Part shown: in pieces, positions 1 to 5,858 of the stretch
How the letters are laid out: each line of letters starts with the position of its first letter
How positions within the stretch are numbered: the first letter of the stretch is position 1
NCBI GenBank assembly: GCA_937872715.1
Contig: CALMTJ010000426.1
Location: forward strand, 1,715 to 12,021
DNA length: 10,307 bases
Source of the DNA: an uncultured Methylobacteriaceae bacterium
GTDB taxonomy: Bacteria > Pseudomonadota > Alphaproteobacteria > Rhizobiales > Beijerinckiaceae
Reading direction: 5' to 3'
Made by a program: the position numbers and the translations under genes
The notes under the pieces: generated by a model
What the model was told of the DNA's origin: nothing
The model's input: only the letters and a program-made list of their open reading frames with translations
The model's database searches: none

Positions 1-462
1 GCCGATGGCGCGGGCGCGCGCCAGATGGTGCTGGTTCCCGGCTCCTACTGGGACGGCGCGCATTCCTGGGTGTCGTCGGGGAACGCCGCCGCCATGCTGG
101 GCGTCGCCGACCCGGCTTCGAACTACGCCTTCGAGGTGCATCAATATCTCGACGCGGACCATTCGGGTACGTCCCCGGTCGCGATCGAGGGCGGCGGCGC
201 GTCCCGCCTGACCGTGTTCACCGATTGGGCGAGGGCGAACCGAAAGCGGGGCTTCCTCGGCGAGTTCGGATGGGCGGACAATCCGGGTGCGAACCGGGAA
301 GGCGAAGCTCTCCTTAACTACATGGCCCGAAACAAGGACGTATGGCTCGGATGGAGCTACTGGGCGGCCGGCCCCTGGTGGGGAGATTACATGTATTCCC
401 TCGAGCCCAGGAACGGCGTCGACCGTCCGCAGATGAGCATCGTGTCGAGATACGTGAACTGA
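1..462 (+). CDS. Cellulase-like glycoside hydrolase family 5, C-terminal part (5' end outside window)
   Basis: The frame is open from base 1 and ends at TGA 460-462, leaving 153 residues of the C-terminal half. The segment FEVHQYLDADHSGTS (residues 45-59) is the conserved His-Tyr stretch of bacterial GH5 endoglucanases. Glu88 in FLGEFG is the expected catalytic nucleophile. The aromatic segment WLGWSYWAAGPWWGDY, followed by a Ser-Leu-Glu-Pro end, closes the (beta/alpha)8 barrel and is typical of the BglC/GH5_5-like group. The family cleaves beta-1,4-glucans by a retaining mechanism and is usually secreted; the signal peptide and acid/base Glu would lie upstream of the window. In bacteria such genes often accompany cellulose or exopolysaccharide synthesis, which fits the acyltransferase and flippase at the other end of the window. 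The family call is firm; the exact substrate is inferred. Confidence 0.9.
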   Translation, partial: ADGAGARQMVLVPGSYWDGAHSWVSSGNAAAMLGVADPASNYAFEVHQYLDADHSGTSPVAIEGGGASRLTVFTDWARANRKRGFLGEFGWADNPGANREGEALLNYMARNKDVWLGWSYWAAGPWWGDYMYSLEPRNGVDRPQMSIVSRYVN

Positions 463-524
463 TCTCGCCGCCGCGCTCAACGGCGTCTTAATGAATACCG
501 GCAAACCTGACGACGGCTCTCGCA

Positions 525-544
525 AGCCGCCCTTGACGGCGGCT
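525..544 (+). terminator. Hairpin between the cellulase and the cysteine peptidase genes
   Basis: A perfect 7-bp stem, AGCCGCC paired with GGCGGCT, encloses the six-base loop CTTGAC. It lies about 60 bases after the cellulase stop and about 30 bases before the next start. There is no T-run after it, so it may be a weak or factor-assisted terminator or an mRNA 3' structure rather than a classical intrinsic terminator. Confidence 0.35.
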
Positions 545-572
545 GGCTCGTGCCGGCGTCGGTGGGTGCCGT

Positions 573-1214
573 ATGGTTGTCGCGCGTTTCGTCTTGGTGC
601 TTCTGCTGGGAGCGGCCTCGTCGCCTTCGGCAGCCCGGCCCCAGACGATCCATGGACCCGATGATGCCAACCAGGTCAGGGCCGGCGAAGGTCCTCCGGT
701 CCTCGCCCCCTTCGACCACGTGCGGTTCTGCCTCGAGAACCCGTCCGAATGCGAGCGCGGCGCCGACATGGTCGCGCCGGACCACGCTGCCGATCGACGC
801 GCCCTGAAGATGGTCAACGAGACCGTGAACCGCGCCATTCGGCCGATCGCGAAGAGGAACGGCGAAACGCGGCGGCTGGGCTGGTCCGTGAACCCCTCGT
901 CGGGTGATTGCAACGACTATGCGGTGACGAAACGTCACGTCCTGCTTGGCCTGGGCTACCCGGCGGGAGCTCTGCTCCTCGCGGTCGTCCGCCTGTCGAG
1001 CGGCGAAGGCCATCTCGTGCTGCTCGTGAGGACGAGGACGGCCGATCTCGTTTTGGACAACCTGACCTCCGACATCCGGCCATGGCGTTCGACCTTCTAC
1101 GAATGGATCGAAAGGCAGTCGCAAGCCGATCCGAACCTCTGGGTATCCATACGACCCCAGCGCGAACGCGGCCCGCTCGTCGTTGCCGCGTTGCGGGGAT
1201 CACACGTTGACTGA
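573..1214 (+). CDS. Secreted bacterial transglutaminase-like cysteine peptidase (BTLCP family)
   Basis: This 213-residue protein begins with a hydrophobic signal sequence (VLVLLLGAASSPSA) and a likely signal-peptidase site near residue 20. The core shows the BTLCP catalytic triad: Cys113 in GDCNDYAVTKR, His147 in GHLVLLV and Asp162 in VLDN. This is the LapG/BTLCP type of papain-fold peptidase, predicted to act in the periplasm. LapG relatives cleave surface adhesins during biofilm dispersal, but many alphaproteobacterial members have no known substrate and no LapD partner is visible here. It is a different family from the lasso leader peptidase at 2612-3043, despite the shared transglutaminase-like fold, and should not be counted as a lasso enzyme. 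The ribosome site before the ATG is weak (GGTGGG). It may be co-transcribed with the small gene 23 bases downstream. Confidence 0.85.
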   Translation: MVVARFVLVLLLGAASSPSAARPQTIHGPDDANQVRAGEGPPVLAPFDHVRFCLENPSECERGADMVAPDHAADRRALKMVNETVNRAIRPIAKRNGETRRLGWSVNPSSGDCNDYAVTKRHVLLGLGYPAGALLLAVVRLSSGEGHLVLLVRTRTADLVLDNLTSDIRPWRSTFYEWIERQSQADPNLWVSIRPQRERGPLVVAALRGSHVD

Positions 1215-1237
1215 CCCCGGCCGCCCGTAGGAGACAG

Positions 1238-1519
1238 ATGTCGGGTGCGAGGTCGACGACGATGACGAGGTCTCTGTTGGCTCTTACGGCGGGCGCCGGC
1301 CTCCTTGCCGGCCTTGGTTGCGCCGGCGCCGCTGATTTGAGGGCGGGAGAGAAGGTCCGGCGGCCGGATATGCGGGAGTTGAGCGAGGGTGACGCCTATC
1401 CGGCGTACGAAACGCGCGTCATCGGCAATGCCGGGCGGCCGACGCAGGTGACCTACGTCATCAGGCCGCAGCCAGAGCCCCCCGTCGTCCAGGAGCCGGT
1501 GCTCCGTTTGCGTTATTGA
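1238..1519 (+). CDS. Small secreted protein of unknown function
   Basis: This reading frame encodes 93 residues. The start at 1238 has AGGAG at 1229-1233. An internal ATG at 1262 would give a more compact signal peptide (basic Thr-Arg, then LLALTAGAGLLAGLG) but lacks a good ribosome site. Cleavage is expected around Ala31-Ala32. Cys28 is preceded by Gly-Leu-Gly, which does not fit a lipobox, so a lipoprotein is unlikely. The mature part, about 60 residues, is polar, contains a TYVIRPQPEPPVV stretch and ends in LRLRY; I recognise no domain. It follows the cysteine peptidase closely and is followed by a hairpin, so the two may form a short unit. The gene is supported by its signal peptide, ribosome site and base composition; its function cannot be told. 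Confidence 0.7.
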   Translation: MSGARSTTMTRSLLALTAGAGLLAGLGCAGAADLRAGEKVRRPDMRELSEGDAYPAYETRVIGNAGRPTQVTYVIRPQPEPPVVQEPVLRLRY

Positions 1520-1530
1520 ACGACCGCTTG

Positions 1531-1545
1531 CCTCCGGTTCGGAGG
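1531..1545 (+). terminator. Hairpin 11 bases after the small secreted protein gene
   Basis: A perfect 6-bp stem, CCTCCG with CGGAGG, has a three-base loop GTT and starts 12 bases after the stop codon base at 1519. The position suits transcription termination before the lasso cluster. No T-run follows, so the call is tentative. Confidence 0.4.
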
Positions 1546-1765
1546 TGCGGGCGACCAGGCAGGTGGCCGGCCGGCGGCGACCCCGTCGCGTGTGGCAAGA
1601 TCACGCAGCTCGGCCGCCACGAATCATCCGTTGGACCCTCCCGGCGTCAGAACGCGGCGTGACATGGCCCTGCGGCCGGAGTACCGCGTTGCGTGCTCGC
1701 GGTGCCGGTCCAGCCGCTTCGGATGTCGGCTGGATCCTTAGGCGCCGAACGGCGTTACCCATTGC

Positions 1766-1776
1766 TTGTCGGACAA
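1766..1776. promoter_or_regulatory. Perfect 11-base palindrome upstream of precursor A1
   Basis: TTGTC-G-GACAA is a perfect inverted repeat of 5-bp arms around one base, about 60 bases before the A1 start codon. The place suits an operator, but arms this short occur by chance and no regulator gene is present in the window. Confidence 0.25.
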
Positions 1777-1836
1777 CCCGTCGGCAGAGGCGTAGGTGGC
1801 CCCTTGGAGGGCGTGGGTACAGTGGAGGTGGCGATC

Positions 1837-2001
1837 ATGAGAGACGATCACGAAGGTGCCTCTCCGAAGGAGGAGTACACGGCGCCGGTTCTCGAAGTTC
1901 AGGGTAGCTTCGAGACGATCACGCTCGGAGGAAGGACCGGTAATTTCACGGATGCCGTTTTTCCGACGGGTACTCCGTTCGCGGACGTAACGTTCTCTTG
2001 A
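1837..2001 (+). CDS. Lasso peptide precursor A1
   Basis: A 54-residue precursor whose ATG is preceded by GGAGG at 1824-1828, 8 bases away. The leader carries the lasso recognition motif: Tyr14, Pro17, Leu19, Gly23, Phe25 and Thr29, i.e. YxxPxLxxxGxFxxxT, which B1 binds. Thr29 is the conserved penultimate leader residue, placing cleavage after Leu30 and giving a 24-residue core (residues 31-54, bases 1927-1998). The core starts GGRTGNFTD. Gly1 can be joined to the side chain of Asp9 to form a 9-residue macrolactam ring, as in paeninodin and astexin-1. The tail has AVFPTGTP and ends DVTFS. With no Cys, this is a class II lasso peptide. The terminal Ser is the likely target of the kinase at 4962-5858. 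Cleavage one residue later would give an 8-residue ring (Asp8) instead. A longer in-frame start upstream is possible, but the leader motif and ribosome site favour this one. Confidence 0.93.
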   Translation: MRDDHEGASPKEEYTAPVLEVQGSFETITLGGRTGNFTDAVFPTGTPFADVTFS

Positions 2002-2009
2002 GGGCGCCT

Positions 2010-2047
2010 CGTCATCAAGGATGATGCATGCCGGCGGCCGTTCATGC
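2010..2047 (+). other. Tandem hairpins between precursors A1 and A2
   Basis: Eight bases after the A1 stop, CGTCATC-AAG-GATGATG can form a 7-bp stem with one G-U pair (2010-2026). A second, overlapping structure pairs GCATG (2026-2030) with CATGC (2043-2047) around an inner CGG/CCG stem. Neither is followed by a T-run. They could protect the 3' end of an A1 transcript, attenuate read-through or be processing sites; no experiment supports any one role. Confidence 0.35.
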
Positions 2048-2059
2048 GACCGCTGATCT

Positions 2060-2086
2060 TTGACAGGCGCAGGCCAGTCGCATAAT
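2060..2086 (+). promoter_or_regulatory. Promoter-like element ahead of precursor A2
   Basis: A perfect -35 box TTGACA (2060-2065) is followed after 15 bases by CATAAT (2081-2086), five of six matches to the -10 consensus. The spacer is shorter than the usual 16-18, which would make it weak or activator-dependent. Transcription would begin near 2093, some 20 bases before the A2 start. A second TTTGACA lies exactly 30 bases downstream (2089-2095), so the heptamer may instead be a repeated protein-binding site. Confidence 0.4.
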
Positions 2087-2115
2087 CGTTTGACATCGAC
2101 TTGGAGTGCGCCCGC

Positions 2116-2280
2116 ATGGTTAGTCAGATTGCTCCGCCGGTCAGCAAAGCACCGTACGAGACGCCCGAACTGAAGGTGGAGGGCACTTTCGAGGAGCTGA
2201 CGCAGGGAGGGCGGCTGGGGGGCCATCTCGATGCGACCTTCCCCGCTCACACGCCTCGCGGCAGCCTTACCTTTTCGTAG
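2116..2280 (+). CDS. Lasso peptide precursor A2
   Basis: This second precursor also has 54 residues; its ATG has GGAG at 2103-2106, 9 bases upstream. The leader has Tyr14, Pro17, Leu19, Gly23, Phe25 and Thr29 at the same positions as A1, so it should be bound by the same B1. Cleavage after Gln30 releases a 24-residue core (bases 2206-2277) that begins GGRLGGHLD and has ATFPAHTP in the tail and SLTFS at the end. Asp9 is the expected ring acid. The core is identical to that of A1 at 13 of 24 positions: Gly1, Gly2, Arg3, Gly5, Asp9, Ala10, Phe12, Pro13, Thr16, Pro17, Thr22, Phe23 and Ser24. The differences fall at ring positions 4 and 6-8 and in the loop and tail. This suggests an old duplication with selection keeping the fold and the C-terminal modification site. 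The gene is short enough to be missed by ordinary gene callers. Confidence 0.94.
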   Translation: MVSQIAPPVSKAPYETPELKVEGTFEELTQGGRLGGHLDATFPAHTPRGSLTFS

Positions 2281-2308
2281 GAACGCCGCCGGTCGGTGGG
2301 CTGTCGGA

Positions 2309-2339
2309 CATCTCGACGGCCCGCGCCTCGACTGAGATG
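2309..2339 (+). promoter_or_regulatory. Stem-loop that covers the B1 start codon
   Basis: CATCTC (2309-2314) can pair with GAGATG (2334-2339), whose last three bases are the ATG of B1. The 19-base loop can form an extra GGC/GCC stem. B1 lacks a clear Shine-Dalgarno sequence. The structure could hold down initiation at B1, and by coupling at the rest of the operon, relative to the precursors. Whether it folds in vivo is inference. Confidence 0.35.
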
Positions 2340-2615
2340 CCGCAGGCAGGCGCGACATACGAGCGCGATCCGGAGGTGACGTCTTGCGAGCTGGCCGGCG
2401 GGGCCGCCCTGCTCGATCTCAAATCCAGCACCTACTACACGCTGAACGTCGTCGGAGCGCAGGTCTGGTCCGTGTTGGAGCGGCCGTGTTCCTTGGCGGA
2501 ACTGGTCGAGAGCGTAACGAGCCGGTTCGATGTCGACCGCCAAAAGTGTGAGGTCGATATGCTCAAGCTTCTCGATCAGCTGATCGGAGCGTCGCTGGTT
2601 CGGACCGGCGGGTGA
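2337..2615 (+). CDS. Lasso B1 protein, PqqD-like RiPP recognition element
   Basis: At 92 residues this is the usual size for a stand-alone PqqD-like protein. The N-terminal beta-hairpin region (about residues 13-36, TSCELAGGAALLDLKSSTYY) and the segment YYTLNVVGAQVWSVLE (33-48) are hallmarks of the family. They are followed by helices resembling a winged helix (SLAELVESVTSRFDVD, then DMLKLLDQLIGASLV). In lasso pathways B1 binds the precursor leader through this fold, contacting the conserved Tyr and Pro, and presents it to the B2 peptidase in the cytoplasm. It lies 56 bases after A2 and its stop overlaps the B2 start (GTGA). The ATG has no good ribosome site and sits in a potential stem-loop. 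A PQQ role is excluded in practice by the neighbours: no pqqA, pqqC or pqqE is present. Confidence 0.93.
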   Translation: MPQAGATYERDPEVTSCELAGGAALLDLKSSTYYTLNVVGAQVWSVLERPCSLAELVESVTSRFDVDRQKCEVDMLKLLDQLIGASLVRTGG

Positions 2616-3043
2616 CGCGAGCGAACGGTCCAGGGCGCATCGCGCGGGGTATGACGTTCGTCAGTGCCGTCGGCGTGACGTTGATCGTCCGGTGCGCGCT
2701 TCTTCTGGTCCCATATCGGATCCTTCGCGGCTGGATGCCGGTTCGTGCTCGCTCCGGTGAGATCGGCAACCTCCTCGTCGCCCAACGGATCGTCCGGGAC
2801 GTCGAGCGTGCGGCCCGCCTCGTCCCCCGTTCCACATGCCTGACACGAGCACTGGCGGCACAATGGCTTCTCGCTCTCGCCGGACATGGGTCGAGCCTTC
2901 ATGTCGGCGTCGTCCGGCATCCGGGTCGGCCGCTGGAAGCACATGCCTGGCTTGAGTCGCGAGGGCAGGTCGTCCTGGGGGGAGATCCTGCCGCGCTGAG
3001 CCGCTTCGCCCCGATCTACGAGTGGACCGTCGAGAGCTCATGA
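2612..3043 (+). CDS. Lasso B2 leader peptidase (transglutaminase-like, lasso B2/McjB C-terminal family)
   Basis: This 143-residue protein starts with GTG overlapping the B1 stop; an in-frame ATG at 2651 is an alternative that would drop 13 residues. A hydrophobic N-terminal segment (residues 15-38) precedes the catalytic part, as is normal in this family. The triad is Cys76 in RSTCLTRALA, His111 in EAHAWLE and Asp125 in GGDP, with spacings (35 and 14) close to those of McjB. The enzyme removes the leader after the Thr-x site, working with B1 and feeding the linear core to the cyclase. Proteobacterial McjB proteins often fuse the B1 and B2 functions; here they are split, as in paeninodin-type and actinobacterial clusters. 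The TGA overlaps the cyclase ATG (ATGA), indicating translational coupling. Confidence 0.94.
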   Translation: MTRANGPGRIARGMTFVSAVGVTLIVRCALLLVPYRILRGWMPVRARSGEIGNLLVAQRIVRDVERAARLVPRSTCLTRALAAQWLLALAGHGSSLHVGVVRHPGRPLEAHAWLESRGQVVLGGDPAALSRFAPIYEWTVESS

Positions 3044-4959
3044 GCGCCATCTGCGGCGTATGCAGCCTCGTCAGACCCTTGCCCTTCGCGGATCGCACGG
3101 TCGCAGAGATGCTGGACGGGCTGCGGCATCGTGGCGTGAACCGCACGGTCACGATCGCGCAAGGAGCCGCCTTCGGCCGAACGTCGCGCGCGAAGGTGGC
3201 TGAACATGCCGATCTCGTCGCTCACGACAGCGCACGTTCGGGGATCCTGAGCGCGGCGGACATGCGCCTGGACAACATGGCCGAGCTTTCCGCGGCACTT
3301 GCGCCAGCAGCCCCTCTGCTCTCGCCAGACCACCTCCTCGTGCTTGCCTACCGGCGATGGGGAGCGTCCCTCGTCGAACATCTCGACGGCGAGTTCGCCT
3401 TCGCCTTGTGGGATCCCGACGAGCGCGTGCTCGTCTGCGCGAGGGACCGTTTCGGGGTGCGCCCAGTCTACTACCGGCTGCACGATTCGTCGTTCCTCTT
3501 CAGCACCGAGCCGGGGCCGCTCCTGACGGCCGGTCCGAATACCGCCAACCGGGCCTGGCTCGCCGATTACCTCGCCGGAATGGTCACGGACCGTACATCG
3601 ACGGCGGTCCGGGAGGTGTCCCGACTCGCGCCGGGGCACGTGCTCCTCCTCAGCCGGTCGGGGCTCGCCGTACGGCGATACTGGGAGCTGTCGCGTTCTC
3701 GCGCCGCCTCCGAGCCCGGCGACGAGGTCGAGGGGTTCAGAGCGGCATTCGGAGCGGCCGTCGCCCGGCGGGCCGACACCCCGTGCCGGGTGGGGGCGCT
3801 GCTCAGCGGCGGTCTCGATTCGTCGTCGATCGTGGCCCTTGCCGCGCCACGCCTCCGCGAGCGCGCGCGAGGATTGCCGGTGTTCGCGATGACCTTCCCC
3901 GAGACGCCGCGATGGGACGAACGTCGGCATGTCGACGCCGTGCTCCGTTCCGTGCCCGGCACCGAGCCTCATTTCCTGGCGCTCGACAACCATCGCTCGA
4001 TCGAAAGTCTCGACGACATCGCGGCCGAACAAAGCTTCCCCGTGATGGCGCCGAACATCGGCATGTCGCGGGAGCTGTACCGGGCCGCCGGTCGGAACGG
4101 GGTGGGCGTCCTCCTCGACGGCCATGGCGGGGACGAGGTCGTGTCTCACGGCTTCGGGCGGCTGCACGAGCTTGCCGGGTCGCGGAACTGGCTCGGCCTC
4201 TGGCAGGCGGCGAAGGCTGCCGCTCTGACGACGGGGCACCCTGCCGGCGCCGTGTTCCGGGACTACCTGCTTCATTACGGCCTCCCTGGCACGTGGCGCC
4301 GCGCCGCCCAGCGTGTCCGGCGGAGAGTGCTGCGCCCGCTCTTGGCGCAGGAGCGGCAGGCCGACCCGGCGCTCGCCATCGTGGCGTTCGATCTGACGCG
4401 CGAGACGGACCTCACGACCCGCTACGCCGAGACCCGCGGCGCGGAGATCGCGGCGTCGCGGAGCGAGGACAGCGCCCATTACGCGGCGGTGACGTCGCCG
4501 CTCCAGGCGCATGCCTTCGAGGTCCTGGACCTTGTCGCCGGACGCTTCGGCATCGAGCCGCGATATCCGTTCTGGGACGTGAAGCTCGTCGAGCTCTGCC
4601 TGTCCCTCCCGCCCGACTTGAAACTCGGGGAAGGGCGATCCAGGCTGATCCTGCGGAAGGCGATGGCGGGATACCTGGTGGAAGAGGTGCGCTGGCGTCC
4701 CGACAAGCTCGACTTCACGCCACACCTCCTGCGCGCCTTCGTGCGCGGCGAGGGCTACCTCGACGATCTTTTCGGGGACGTCAGGCACGAGCTCTCCGAC
4801 TTCATCGATCCTGTCGAGCTCGCGAGGCTCCTGATCCGGGTCGGGACGGCCGGTTCTCGCCCGCCCGACGGCTCCGACCTGCACCGGCTGTGGCGGAGCG
4901 CCGCACTCGCGGCCTGGCTTCGGCACTCGAGGTCCGCCGCCCGCCCGGCCGCTGGCTGA
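3040..4959 (+). CDS. Lasso C protein, asparagine-synthetase-like macrolactam synthetase
   Basis: A 639-residue protein starting at the ATG that overlaps the B2 stop; a GTG 18 bases upstream is less likely. The N-terminal half is a class II glutamine-amidotransferase-like domain, with SAICGVC near the start and HLDGEFAFALWDPDE and CARDRFGVRPVYY near residues 114-145. The Cys is at position 5, not 2, consistent with lasso cyclases having no need for glutaminase activity. The C-terminal half is an ATP-pyrophosphatase domain with the PP-loop SGGLDSS (256-262), LLDGHGGDE (358-366) and the EPRYPFWDVKLVELCLSLP region. The enzyme adenylates the Asp9 side chain and joins it to the Gly1 amine to close the ring around the tail. 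True asparagine synthetase is unlikely given the precursor, B1 and B2 genes upstream. Length is typical of lasso C proteins. Confidence 0.95.
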   Translation: MSAICGVCSLVRPLPFADRTVAEMLDGLRHRGVNRTVTIAQGAAFGRTSRAKVAEHADLVAHDSARSGILSAADMRLDNMAELSAALAPAAPLLSPDHLLVLAYRRWGASLVEHLDGEFAFALWDPDERVLVCARDRFGVRPVYYRLHDSSFLFSTEPGPLLTAGPNTANRAWLADYLAGMVTDRTSTAVREVSRLAPGHVLLLSRSGLAVRRYWELSRSRAASEPGDEVEGFRAAFGAAVARRADTPCRVGALLSGGLDSSSIVALAAPRLRERARGLPVFAMTFPETPRWDERRHVDAVLRSVPGTEPHFLALDNHRSIESLDDIAAEQSFPVMAPNIGMSRELYRAAGRNGVGVLLDGHGGDEVVSHGFGRLHELAGSRNWLGLWQAAKAAALTTGHPAGAVFRDYLLHYGLPGTWRRAAQRVRRRVLRPLLAQERQADPALAIVAFDLTRETDLTTRYAETRGAEIAASRSEDSAHYAAVTSPLQAHAFEVLDLVAGRFGIEPRYPFWDVKLVELCLSLPPDLKLGEGRSRLILRKAMAGYLVEEVRWRPDKLDFTPHLLRAFVRGEGYLDDLFGDVRHELSDFIDPVELARLLIRVGTAGSRPPDGSDLHRLWRSAALAAWLRHSRSAARPAAG

Positions 4960-4961
4960 CC

Positions 4962-5858
4962 GTGCCGCACGCCTACGAGGCCTTCGGCTTGACCCTCCTG
5001 TCGGACTTCGCGGGTCCGCGCCTCGCGCCGTCGCGCGATCGGCCTGCCGACGTCACCATCCGGGAACGCGAGGTTCCGAGGCCGGGGCCTGATCGGCAGG
5101 ACACGTTCGTCTTCTCCGCCGGGACGGAGGACGTCTTCCTGTCGTGGCCGCAGGTCGGCAAGTTCCTGGTCCGTGCCGGGCGGGAGGTCGACGTGGAGAC
5201 GGCGCCCGGAGGTGCTTGCCTGCGGCACCTCCCATTGCTCGGTCCGGTCATGGCGATGCTGCTCCACCAGCGCGACCGTTTCGTGCTGCACGCGAGCGCG
5301 GTCCTGGTGAACGGTCGGGGAGTGGCCTTTCTCGGCGACAAGGGGACGGGAAAGTCGACCACGGCCAGCGCCGTCCTGGCAAGCGGCGGCGCTCTCCTCA
5401 GCGACGACGTCGTCGCGGTCGAGCCGTCGGAGGCGAACGGGTTCCAGGTGCCGGCTGCCTATCCGTTCGTGAAGCTCGATCCCCGATCGGGCTCGCTCCT
5501 GGACGCGGTCGAGGGCATCCTTCGTGAAGACCTGGCTCCCGACCTGCCGAAGCAGCGACACGTCCTCCCGGCGGGGAGCTTCGCGGCCGGGCCCGCCGCA
5601 CTGGCCGCCATCTTCGCGCTCGAACGTGGACCGCTGCGGCTGCGGCCGCTTCCTCCCCCCGAAGGCCTCCGCGTCCTCCTCCGGTATGCCTATGCGAGCC
5701 GTTTCGGCGCGGCCGCGTTCGGCCCCGAACGGGCCGCGCGTCAGCTTCGTCAAGTCTCCCGGATCGCCTCGTCGGTGCCGATATTCCGCCTGACGATACC
5801 GGACGGGTTGGGGCGGCTGGGCGAGGCGGTCGAACTCGTGAGGCGGGCTTGCGGTTGA
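4962..5858 (+). CDS. HPr-kinase-like lasso peptide kinase (K)
   Basis: The start is taken as GTG 4962, two bases after the cyclase stop; the frame stays open far upstream but only as a shadow of the cyclase gene. The product has 298 residues. It shows an HxSA segment (His110, LHASAVLVNGRG), a Walker A loop at residues 125-133 (GDKGTGKST) and LLSDDVVAV (145-153) with Asp148-Asp149, the order seen in the catalytic domain of HPr kinase/phosphorylase. There is no HPr or PTS gene nearby. In paeninodin-type clusters such homologues (PadeK, ThcoK) phosphorylate the side chain of the C-terminal Ser of the precursor. Both precursors here end in Ser, so the same reaction is expected. It is coupled to N by overlap. 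The family and role are well supported by context; the exact acceptor is inferred. Confidence 0.88.
   Translation: MPHAYEAFGLTLLSDFAGPRLAPSRDRPADVTIREREVPRPGPDRQDTFVFSAGTEDVFLSWPQVGKFLVRAGREVDVETAPGGACLRHLPLLGPVMAMLLHQRDRFVLHASAVLVNGRGVAFLGDKGTGKSTTASAVLASGGALLSDDVVAVEPSEANGFQVPAAYPFVKLDPRSGSLLDAVEGILREDLAPDLPKQRHVLPAGSFAAGPAALAAIFALERGPLRLRPLPPPEGLRVLLRYAYASRFGAAAFGPERAARQLRQVSRIASSVPIFRLTIPDGLGRLGEAVELVRRACG

Larger units (their letters stand above)
1520..1836. other. Gap of 317 bases ahead of the lasso cluster
   Basis: No convincing gene is seen. A frame open across part of it (1545-1907) is Arg-rich, has no ribosome site and overlaps the precursor A1 in another frame. The gap holds a hairpin right after the upstream stop codon (1531-1545), a small stem CGCCG-AA-CGGCG at 1743-1754 and an 11-base palindrome at 1766-1776. 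The promoter of A1 must lie here or further upstream, but I see no good -35/-10 pair. Confidence 0.6.

Noticed and set aside
573..1214. Transglutaminase-like cysteine peptidase as a second lasso leader peptidase
   Set aside because: It has a signal peptide and BTLCP motifs (CNDYAVTKR, GHLVL, LDN), so it acts outside the cytoplasm and belongs to another family than lasso B2.
1545..1907. Open frame before and over precursor A1
   Set aside because: Arg-rich composition, no ribosome site, no domain, and it overlaps a clear precursor gene in another frame.
2337..2615. PqqD of pyrroloquinoline quinone synthesis
   Set aside because: No other pqq gene is present, and the neighbours are lasso precursor, peptidase and cyclase genes.
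3016..4926. A 636-codon open frame on the minus strand
   Set aside because: It is antisense to the cyclase, whose PP-loop and amidotransferase motifs are unmistakable. The frame shows only the open-frame bias of high-GC DNA and has no recognisable domain.
3040..4959. True asparagine synthetase (AsnB)
   Set aside because: The Cys is not at position 2 and the gene is coupled to B2 and K directly behind two lasso precursors.
3357..4961. Long open stretch upstream of and in frame with the kinase, which would give an 833-residue protein
   Set aside because: This part is Arg/Pro-rich and lies entirely over the cyclase gene in another frame. HPr-kinase similarity begins only near 4962, two bases after the cyclase stop.
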